Below are positions 1 through 4,678 of a stretch of 6,100 bases of DNA, one piece after another; within the stretch, counting starts at the first letter, position 1; each line of letters opens with the position of its first letter. The notes beneath the pieces were generated by a model. The model did no database searches. It saw only the letters and a program-made list of their open reading frames with translations, and was not told the DNA's origin. The stretch spans positions 1-6,100 of the forward strand of contig JARKUZ010000080.1 in NCBI GenBank assembly GCA_029851945.1, in the 5' to 3' direction. This stretch comes from Terrisporobacter sp. (GTDB lineage Bacteria; Bacillota_A; Clostridia; Peptostreptococcales; Peptostreptococcaceae). The position numbers were made by a program, and so were the translations under genes.

Positions 1-443
1 GAGGAAACTCCACCTAAACTATTAGTAATTTCTATACCTATAGGAGTAGTAACACTTTTTGATATTAATGAAACAGTTAAACTATTATCTAAGCCTAAAA
101 AAAGTGAAATAGAAATAACTGATAATACACTAACTAAACTTCCAACAAAGATGCCAGTAAAAATAGGAAGAAAATTCTTTTTTAGTAAAGATAAATTTTT
201 ATATAAGGGTACAGCTAGTACTATTGTTGCTGGACCTAAGAAAATATTAATGAATTGACCACCTTTATTGTAAGTATCAAAATCTATATTAAATATTTTT
301 AAAAATGCAATTATAATTATTGATGCTATTAAAAGTGGATTGAAAAGTGGAAGTTTTGTTTTTTTATAAACAAATAAACCTATTTCAAAAGCAATTAGAG
401 AAATAAATATTCCAAAAAACATATTATTTGTAAATATATCCAT
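1..443 (-). CDS. lrgB: LrgB/CidB-family membrane protein, 3' end cut by window edge
   Basis: This is the N-terminal 147 residues of a polytopic membrane protein of the LrgB (CidB) family, partner of the holin-like LrgA. The family is linked to control of murein hydrolase activity and autolysis, and in some bacteria to pyruvate or metabolite transport. It starts at ATG 443-441, preceded by an AAAGGAGGC ribosome binding site at 452-459 that lies inside the end of lrgA. The visible part has about four hydrophobic segments (residues 8-26, 36-52, 64-81, 91-117). It also has the family blocks KLPLFNPLL (30-38), FLGPATIVLAVPLY (68-81) and SKSVTTPIGIEI (128-139), the last being the most diagnostic. 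Family members are about 230 residues long, so roughly 80 are missing beyond the left edge. It sits 4 bases after the lrgA stop, so the two are translationally coupled. Confidence 0.9.
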   Translation of the reverse strand, partial: MDIFTNNMFFGIFISLIAFEIGLFVYKKTKLPLFNPLLIASIIIIAFLKIFNIDFDTYNKGGQFINIFLGPATIVLAVPLYKNLSLLKKNFLPIFTGIFVGSLVSVLSVISISLFLGLDNSLTVSLISKSVTTPIGIEITNSLGGVS

Positions 444-447
444 TTCA

Positions 448-837
448 TTAAGCCTCCTTTTTGCTAATTTTACTTTTTTCAACTTCTTCTGTAGATTTTT
501 TATTACATATAAATTGAACTATAATGGCAGTAATAGAAATAACTATTATAGTAGTTAATATGCAAAGAAGTATTATTTTAAAAATACTCCCTTTAAGAGA
601 TGCGAAAGATGTCATAAGTCCTACTGAGGCTGGAATAAAGAAAAATGCTAAGTGATCTAGAAAAAAATTAGCTAGGGTTTCAACTTTTTCAACCTTAACA
701 ATATTTGATGTTAGTAAAACAAATAATAAAATCATTCCTATTATGCTTCCAGGTACAGGTAAATTAAGTAGTTTTGAAATTACTTCACTTATAAAATATA
801 TAGAAAGAAGTAAAATAGATTCTCTGAAAAATTTCAT
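448..837 (-). CDS. lrgA: LrgA/CidA-family holin-like protein
   Basis: This is a 129-residue membrane protein of the CidA/LrgA family, a normal length for the family. These small proteins sit in the cytoplasmic membrane, resemble phage holins with four membrane-spanning segments, and act with LrgB to modulate autolysis. The sequence shows a short amphipathic start, then the family signature LPVPGSIIGMILLFVLL (residues 26-42). A second hallmark, LDHLAFFFIPASVGLM (60-75), follows, and then a long hydrophobic stretch (85-110) and a charged Lys/Glu-rich tail. The start ATG is preceded by GGGAGG at about 845-850 with good spacing. It is the first gene of an lrgA-lrgB operon with a 4-base gap. In other Firmicutes the operon is controlled by LytSR. 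No LytSR genes or clear LytR site are seen here. Confidence 0.92.
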   Translation of the reverse strand: MKFFRESILLLSIYFISEVISKLLNLPVPGSIIGMILLFVLLTSNIVKVEKVETLANFFLDHLAFFFIPASVGLMTSFASLKGSIFKIILLCILTTIIVISITAIIVQFICNKKSTEEVEKSKISKKEA

Positions 838-891
838 TAATAGGACCTCCCTTTTTTTTAATACAAAAATACTTTAACACTAAAAAAAACA

Positions 892-920
892 ATAGTAAAT
901 ACTTATAAATTTTCTATCAA
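892..920 (-). promoter_or_regulatory. Promoter of lrgAB
   Basis: On the minus strand, TTGATA (920-915) and TACTAT (897-892) are separated by exactly 17 bases, close to the sigma-A consensus. Transcription would start near 885, giving a leader of about 45 bases that ends in the lrgA ribosome binding site. This rests on motif matching only. Confidence 0.55.
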
Positions 921-936
921 TTAAAAACTACATTAA

Positions 937-966
937 TTAACAAAAATCAACTATAAGTCATAATAT
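937..966 (+). promoter_or_regulatory. Possible promoter of the truncated lipoprotein gene
   Basis: TTAACA (937-942) and TAATAT (961-966) are separated by 18 bases and lie about 43 bases ahead of the lipoprotein start. The region is so A+T-rich that other -10-like hexamers exist close by (for example 964-969), so the exact position is weakly supported. The divergent layout with lrgAB makes some promoter here necessary. Confidence 0.3.
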
Positions 967-1008
967 AAATCATAATAATATAAATAGTTGAGCTAAAAAG
1001 GAGTAGGA

Positions 1009-1287
1009 ATGAGTAAAATATTAAAAAAATTTGCTGCTATTATAGGGGTAATAGCTATTATGGGAGCTAGTTTTGTTGGTTGTCAAAAAACAGCAACTAA
1101 TGATGAGAATGGTGTTGAATTACAAACTGTAAGATTAAATGAAGTTGTTAGATCTGTTTTTTATGCACCTATGTATGTAGCAATTACTGAGGGGTTCTTT
1201 GAAGAAGAGGGAGTAAAAATTGATTTATCTACTGGACAAGGAGCAGATGCAAAAAGTTCTAATTCACAACATATGTCCACAATATAA
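1009..1287 (+). pseudogene. ABC-transporter substrate-binding lipoprotein (NMT1/SsuA-like), truncated by insertion
   Basis: The start has a strong AAAAGGAG ribosome binding site (997-1003). The product begins with a lipoprotein signal peptide: Lys-rich N-terminus, hydrophobic core (8-22), and FVGC with the lipidated Cys at residue 25. The segment that follows (residues 39-82) matches the first lobe of NMT1/THI5-like and SsuA/TauA-like binding proteins: a beta strand, then YAPMYVAITEGFFEEEGVKIDL, then STGQGADA. Such proteins bind thiamine-precursor, sulfonate or similar small molecules outside the membrane for an ABC importer. Normal family length is about 320 residues. Here homology ends near residue 81-82, and about ten unrelated residues run to a stop at 1285-1287. 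The break coincides with the end of the serine recombinase element, so I read it as the 5' part of a disrupted host gene. The substrate cannot be told. The short product would not bind ligand. Confidence 0.85.
1249..1284. other. Probable left attachment junction of the integrated element
   Basis: Coding similarity to the substrate-binding protein stops around base 1251-1254, right after the GADA codons. From about 1255 onward the reading frame encodes nothing recognisable and leads directly into the terminator of the recombinase. The host/element boundary should therefore lie in this interval. The short core shared by the two ends cannot be defined because the opposite junction is not in the window. 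Confidence 0.55.
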
Positions 1288-1316
1288 AAAAAGGTTGCAG
1301 AACTACCTACAACCTT
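1284..1316 (-). terminator. Intrinsic terminator of the recombinase gene
   Basis: On the minus strand, AAGGTTG (1316-1310) pairs perfectly with CAACCTT (1297-1291). The loop is 12 bases and contains the recombinase stop codon, and a run of T follows (1290-1284). The terminator overlaps the end of the coding sequence. Confidence 0.7.
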
Positions 1317-2869
1317 AGTTTATATCTAACTTCATTAGTTTCACTGTTGTAAGTAAAATATTCTATAAAGTTCATTATTAAGTTTCTTTTAGTTTCAACA
1401 TCTTCAATTAAATCAATAGTATCTTTAAAAAGCTTATGACTTTCTAAAAGTATTTGCTTTTTATTTTCTTCATCTCCAACATCAAACATAGATAAATTAA
1501 TTTCATTTATTTTTTTATTAATATTATCATTTTCAGTTTTTATATTTTTTATTTCTGTTTGAATAATACTCAAAACATCTATGTCATCTATTAATGCTAA
1601 TTTTTTAATAAGGCCTTGAAGTACTTTATCATTTTCATTAAGTTTTTTATTCAATGATGTTAATTCTCTTTTTAATGCAGAGTTATTATTTTTAGTTTTT
1701 TTAGAATTAATAACATTTTCAAGATTAATATTTTTGCATAAAGCTATAACAAACTCTTCAATCTCATTAGAATTTACCATTTTTGAATCACATCTATTAG
1801 CAGATCTATTTTTTAATTCACATCTATAGCTTCTATAATAAATACCTTTAGATGTTCTGCTCCAAGAGCACATACTAGAACCACATCTTGCACATTTTAA
1901 CATTCCACTTAATAAAAATTTATTGCCAGTAGCTTTTCTAGGAGAGGCTTTACTTGAAATTTCTGATAAAATATTTTGACACTCTACCCATTCAGTTCCA
2001 GGAATAATACCAGGATGTTTACCAGTAGCAATAATCCATTCTTCAATAGGATTTTCTTTCTTTCCACCTTTTCTTTTATTATAGACCATAAGGCCATATT
2101 CATTGCTTTTACTACAATTAAGAGTTGAACCTTTAGATTCAAAATATTTTAGTGCATCTTCATCAGAAAAACAGTAAACAGGATTTTTTAATATTTGTAG
2201 TACTGTATTTCTGCTAAAATCGCCACCATTTTTGCCTTTTATATAATTAGATACTAAATACCTTGCTATAGGAACAGTGCTTTTATATTCGGGATATAGT
2301 TTATATATGAGCCTTACTATTTCTATTTCTTCTTCAACAATTTCTAATTTATATATTTTCTTATTGTTTTTTGTTATTTGAATTGACTTGAAGCCAAGGG
2401 GAGGAGTTCCACCTAACCATCGACCAGTACGAGATAGTTCTAGCATATTATCTTTTATACGTTCAGCTATGGTCTCTCTTTCAATTTGTGCAAATGTAGC
2501 ACTAATATTAATCATAGCTCTACCCATTATAGTACTAGTGTCAAACTTCTCTGTTATGCTTATAAAAGCTATATTACTTTCTTCTAATATTCTATAAGTA
2601 GAAGAAAAGTCAGCAACATTACGAGCAATTCTATCTAATTTATAGCATATAAGAGCGGAGAATCTTTTTAATTTTGCATCATTAATCATTTTAGCGAATT
2701 GGGGTCTATTAATATTTCCCCCAGACCATCCTTCATCTTCATAGATAAGAAAGTTAACATTTTCATTTGTTGTATCTAGAAAATATTTTTTACAAAGTTC
2801 TATTTGGTTAGAAATAGATTCACCTTTTTTAGTTGCTTTTGATTTTCTAGCATAAATTGCAACATTCAT
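1307..2869 (-). CDS. Large serine recombinase (site-specific integrase)
   Basis: This 520-residue large serine recombinase catalyses integration and excision of a mobile element by concerted double-strand cleavage through a 5'-phosphoserine link. The N-terminal resolvase domain (about 1-145) carries YARKS with catalytic Ser10 and Arg8. It also has YEDEGWSGG (43-51), YKLDRIAR (76-83) with the paired active-site arginines 80 and 83, and a long helix FAQIERETIAERI (126-138). The 'recombinase' domain follows from about residue 153 (GGTPPLGF). A zinc ribbon uses Cys326, Cys329, Cys350 and Cys360. A coiled coil (about 395-460) and a C-terminal tail complete the typical architecture and length. It starts at ATG 2869-2867 with GGGGTGA upstream. 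It points toward the disrupted lipoprotein gene and lies 20 bases from it, as expected for an integrase next to its attachment site. No key residue is missing, so it looks active. Confidence 0.95.
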   Translation of the reverse strand: MNVAIYARKSKATKKGESISNQIELCKKYFLDTTNENVNFLIYEDEGWSGGNINRPQFAKMINDAKLKRFSALICYKLDRIARNVADFSSTYRILEESNIAFISITEKFDTSTIMGRAMINISATFAQIERETIAERIKDNMLELSRTGRWLGGTPPLGFKSIQITKNNKKIYKLEIVEEEIEIVRLIYKLYPEYKSTVPIARYLVSNYIKGKNGGDFSRNTVLQILKNPVYCFSDEDALKYFESKGSTLNCSKSNEYGLMVYNKRKGGKKENPIEEWIIATGKHPGIIPGTEWVECQNILSEISSKASPRKATGNKFLLSGMLKCARCGSSMCSWSRTSKGIYYRSYRCELKNRSANRCDSKMVNSNEIEEFVIALCKNINLENVINSKKTKNNNSALKRELTSLNKKLNENDKVLQGLIKKLALIDDIDVLSIIQTEIKNIKTENDNINKKINEINLSMFDVGDEENKKQILLESHKLFKDTIDLIEDVETKRNLIMNFIEYFTYNSETNEVRYKLRL

Positions 2870-2889
2870 TTATATCACCCCACTGTATA

Positions 2890-2919
2890 ATATTAACTAA
2901 AAAAACTTCATTATTTCAA
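2890..2919 (-). promoter_or_regulatory. Possible promoter of the recombinase gene
   Basis: On the minus strand, TTGAAA (2919-2914) is followed after 18 bases by TAATAT (2895-2890), about 20 bases before the recombinase start codon. It lies over the last codons of the decayed ImmA/IrrE-like gene, so the recombinase may also be transcribed from further upstream. Motif evidence only. Confidence 0.35.
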
Positions 2920-3402
2920 AATTAGGAGAAAAGTATATAATATAGTTATCAATTTTATAGCATGTCCCATATTTATGACTATAGTATTCAATAACTTCTA
3001 CTAAAAAACAATTCAGGAATATCTAAAAATTCAGCAAGTTCATATCCTTCTTTAACACCAGCTTTATGAGCATTAATTAATTCAACTATTCCTACAAGTT
3101 TTTCATATGCCCATGCTCTTGCTCTTAATTCTTGTTTTATATTTCTAATATCACTTTGGTCTATTATATTTCCATATGTAGTAAAATGATGTTCAAGTTC
3201 TTCGGCAAGTATACAAGACCTTTTTTATTTGTTTCTATGTTAGAATCTATTACTATTTTATTGTTTTTATACAAAACTTTGAATAATTGTAAGTTTAAAT
3301 AATTTTCAAATCCATCTGTATTTAATATAATTTTGAATAATGCTTGAAAATGCAACGTTGTAATTTTTTTATAAATACATATTTGAATAAAATTTTCTAG
3401 GT
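2897..3402 (-). pseudogene. ImmA/IrrE-family metallopeptidase-like gene with two frameshifts
   Basis: Three overlapping minus-strand reading frames join into one recognisable protein. The first gives LYKNNKIVIDSNIETNKK (about 3270-3220). After one missing A in an A run (plus-strand T6 at 3221-3226) the second gives CILAEELEHHF, then IRNIKQELRARAWAYEKLV and YELAEFLDIPE. After one extra T in a T run (plus-strand A6 at 3003-3008) the third gives VIEYYSHKYG and ends at TAG 2899-2897. LAEELxHH with RARAWAYEKL and YELAEFLD is typical of the phage/ICE ImmA/IrrE-like peptidases, which cleave or partner with the element's repressor. EELEH replaces the canonical HExxH, a variant I believe occurs in this subgroup. 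No ATG is visible at the N-terminus; homology fades above about 3300, so the upper boundary is approximate. The recombinase begins 28 bases downstream. Both shifts are in homopolymers, so sequencing error is possible. Confidence 0.72.
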
Positions 3403-3488
3403 TAATGACTCTATTTTTTTAAGAACAAAGCTTTTAAATGGAAATGAAAGGTATATAAATTTATTTTAACCAAAATGCAAAATTTGAA
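3403..3488. other. Short gap where a repressor gene would be expected
   Basis: In elements of this type a helix-turn-helix repressor gene usually sits directly upstream of the ImmA/IrrE gene. Neither strand of this short A+T-rich stretch encodes one, and I see no operator-like dyad. This suggests that a deletion removed the repressor and possibly the peptidase start. That is inference. Confidence 0.35.
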
Positions 3489-3494
3489 TACTAT
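3466..3494 (+). promoter_or_regulatory. Possible promoter of the 84-residue protein gene
   Basis: TTAACC (3466-3471) and TACTAT (3489-3494) are separated by 17 bases and lie about 30 bases before the start codon at 3525. This is a plausible sigma-A-type match in a very A+T-rich context. Confidence 0.35.
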
Positions 3495-3524
3495 ATATTA
3501 AATTGATTTTAAAGAGGTAAAAAT

Positions 3525-3779
3525 ATGGGTTTAGGAACAGAAGTGTTCACAATCCCAGGAAGTAAATTTAAAGCTGTTTGTATAAATCCGATTGAAGATC
3601 CAGAGAAAGTTAAGGAGATTTCAGAAAGATATTATAAAGGGTTAATTACTGCTTTAGAAATTACTTTCGGTGAAGCATGGGCAACAGAAGTATTCAAGCG
3701 AATGGGATTGAAAGAAGAAGATTTTATAAAAGTAGGAGATAAATATGAATTTCTAGGAAAGAAAGCAATTAAATTTTAG
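3525..3779 (+). CDS. Small protein of unknown function (84 residues)
   Basis: I do not recognise this protein. It begins at ATG after an AGAGGT ribosome binding site (about 3512-3517). It has no signal peptide or membrane segment and is soluble, with many charged residues. A short N-terminal strand-like part (MGLGTEVFTIPGSKFKAVCI) leads into a long predicted helix rich in Glu and Lys (PEKVKEISERYYKGLITALEITFGEAWATEVFKRMGL, about residues 26-62) and a small C-terminal hairpin-like end (KVGDKYEFLGKKAIKF). Regular codon structure, a good ribosome binding site and a well-formed amphipathic composition argue that it is real. It lies between the decayed peptidase and the structured RNA, on the opposite strand to the recombinase. 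Small acidic proteins of this size are common in clostridial prophages, but that gives no function. Confidence 0.7.
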   Translation: MGLGTEVFTIPGSKFKAVCINPIEDPEKVKEISERYYKGLITALEITFGEAWATEVFKRMGLKEEDFIKVGDKYEFLGKKAIKF

Positions 3780-3870
3780 TATATACAATGATATTAGGTA
3801 TAAGAGTTTACTTAGGCAATAAAAGAATCTTTGAGGCAGTTGAATTATGAATAAATAAGTTTAAAAGAAT

Positions 3871-4046
3871 ATATGGCCCCGTTTGCGGGTGATCCGGTAA
3901 AGAAAAGCAAGTAATAAATCAACTTTAGGGGGAGATGGTGAAAATATGAGACTGGCAACCGTTCGATGTGCGAGTAGTATATCCAGTAACAGAGGCTTAT
4001 AGGCGCAGAGCAAAGCATCTGTTTGAAGGGGGGGCTAATTATATTG
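3871..4046 (+). ncRNA. Structured non-coding RNA, possibly a raiA-motif RNA
   Basis: This segment has visibly higher G+C than its surroundings, no plausible open frame on the plus strand, and several self-complementary arms. A closing stem can form between GCCCC (3876-3880) and GGGGC (4031-4035), extended outward by G-U and U-A pairs. Inside are a CCCG/CGGG hairpin (3878-3881 with 3886-3889), TAAAG/CTTTA (3898-3902 with 3923-3927), ACTGG/CCAGT (3951-3955 with 3983-3987) and ACAGA/TCTGT (3989-3993 with 4018-4022). The ACAGA/TCTGT stem encloses a GCT/GGC mini-hairpin (3995-3997 with 4002-4004). A strong terminator follows directly. The overall size near 200 bases, the complex fold and the clostridial host fit the raiA-motif RNA, whose function is only partly known. 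This identity is recognition by eye, not a model search. No raiA gene is beside it. It is not a riboswitch, tmRNA, 6S or RNase P RNA that I recognise. Confidence 0.6.
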
Positions 4047-4086
4047 AAAAAAGACAATCCTTATTCTAGAGGGATTGTCTTTTTTT
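4047..4086 (+). terminator. Intrinsic terminator of the structured RNA
   Basis: AAAAAAGACAATCC (4047-4060) pairs with GGATTGTCTTTTTT (4072-4085) around an 11-base loop, and the T run ends the transcript near 4086. Both flanks carry A/T runs, so it could also stop transcription from the minus strand. It fixes the 3' end of the RNA. Confidence 0.88.
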
Positions 4087-4214
4087 ACATTATAACCATT
4101 GATTTAAAATGGGAAATCAAAATTTGATAAAAATATATTATATTTAATGAAAAACTTTCTTTAATAAGATAGATGAGAAAAATATAAAAAAATACTCCAA
4201 CTTTTTATAATATA

Positions 4215-4223
4215 TGATATAAT
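4215..4223 (+). promoter_or_regulatory. Candidate extended -10 promoter
   Basis: TGATATAAT is a perfect TATAAT with the TG extension one base upstream. No -35 match stands at the usual distance, which extended -10 promoters tolerate. If used for the agr genes it would give a leader of about 310 bases, which is long, so a nearer promoter may exist. Confidence 0.3.
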
Positions 4224-4374
4224 TTCTAGGAAGATGTTTATCAAATGAGTAGAGTAGGTTTGTTGTGATAAAAACTATAGTAAATTTAATTGTAAATAAT
4301 TTAGTAAAATATGTAGATTATAGTGTTTAGCAAAAAGAATAAATTGAATATAGTCTAATTATAATGATTTGTGA

Positions 4375-4413
4375 ATTAATAAAATTTATTTTGCTGATTT
4401 TGATTTTATTAAT
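4375..4413. repeat. Perfect 11-base inverted repeat
   Basis: ATTAATAAAAT (4375-4385) is repeated as its reverse complement ATTTTATTAAT (4403-4413) with a 17-base spacer. It contains only A and T, so it could be chance in this composition. It could also form a weak hairpin in a long agr leader or act as a protein-binding dyad. Confidence 0.3.
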
Positions 4414-4541
4414 ATCTCTTTGTTAGAAATGCTATCAACCCTTATTTGACCTAGGACAATATATGGTGAGCTTATATGATTAACTAATATTGTACAAGTT
4501 ATGCTCATGTTTAATAAATATAAGGGAAAGAGGTGATTAGA

Positions 4542-4664
4542 ATGAAAAAAATATTAGCAGCTTGTTTATTATGCCTTTCAGCAGTATTTATAAATGTAGC
4601 ACCAGCATCTGCATTAATGATAGGAGTAGAAGAAATTCCAGATTCAATGAAGAAACTTAGATAA
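4542..4664 (+). CDS. agrD: AgrD-like cyclic autoinducer peptide precursor
   Basis: This 40-residue peptide has a strong AGAGGTGA ribosome binding site (4529-4536). It has the three AgrD parts: a hydrophobic N-terminal leader (MKKILAACLLCLSAVFINV), a short core, and an acidic, Pro-containing tail (VEEIPDSMKKLR) like the recognition tail cut off by AgrB in known AgrDs. Counting back from the tail proline as in Staphylococcus aureus AgrD-I puts the ring at S23-A-L-M-I27, with Ser23 exactly where the thiolactone-forming Cys would be. This predicts a lactone ring, as known for S. intermedius. The two cysteines (8, 11) lie in the leader. It lies 14 bases before agrC, supporting co-expression. An alternative is a Sec signal peptide cleaved after P-A-S-A, releasing a linear 16-residue peptide. 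The family is fairly certain; the ring assignment is inference. Confidence 0.8.
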   Translation: MKKILAACLLCLSAVFINVAPASALMIGVEEIPDSMKKLR

Positions 4665-4678
4665 ATTAGGAGAAAAAT

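Larger units (their letters stand above)
4087..4541. other. Gene-poor leader region upstream of agrD
   Basis: These 455 bases hold no credible gene on either strand and no trace of an agrB. They are extremely A+T-rich. Visible elements are a 7-base inverted repeat (4099-4105 with 4114-4120), an extended -10 sequence near 4215-4223, an 11-base perfect inverted repeat (4375-4385 with 4403-4413) and an 8-base palindrome TTGTACAA (4490-4497) about 45 bases before agrD. The last part (about 4440-4541) is the most likely site of agrD regulation. I could not find a convincing pair of LytTR-type direct repeats. Confidence 0.5.

Noticed and set aside
2388..2597. Plus-strand open frame of 69 codons
   Set aside because: It lies entirely antisense to the resolvase and recombinase domains of the serine recombinase, has no ribosome binding site and no recognisable features.
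2672..2681. A copy of GATGCAAAA (minus strand) resembling the junction sequence near 1250
   Set aside because: It falls inside conserved recombinase codons (N-D-A-K) and is short, so it is a coincidence and not a second attachment site.
3164..3355. Minus-strand 63-codon frame as a separate small gene
   Set aside because: It begins with a TTG without a clear ribosome binding site, and its later part is the first frame of the broken ImmA/IrrE-like gene; the last residues are frameshift noise.
3871..4046. Riboswitch, group I intron, tmRNA, 6S or RNase P RNA as the identity of the structured RNA
   Set aside because: None of the hallmark sequences I know for these classes is visible, such as the cobalamin box or the tmRNA T-loop end. 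The RNA ends in its own terminator about 450 bases before the next gene.
3845..4057. Minus-strand 70-codon frame
   Set aside because: It is antisense to the structured RNA and crosses its terminator stem. The composition is explained by the RNA, and such antisense frames over structured RNAs are common artefacts.
4364..4426. Plus-strand 20-codon, very hydrophobic micro-frame (MICELIKFILLILILLISLC)
   Set aside because: It looks like a tiny membrane peptide, but no ribosome binding site precedes it and T-rich DNA readily gives such frames. It also overlaps the 11-base inverted repeat.
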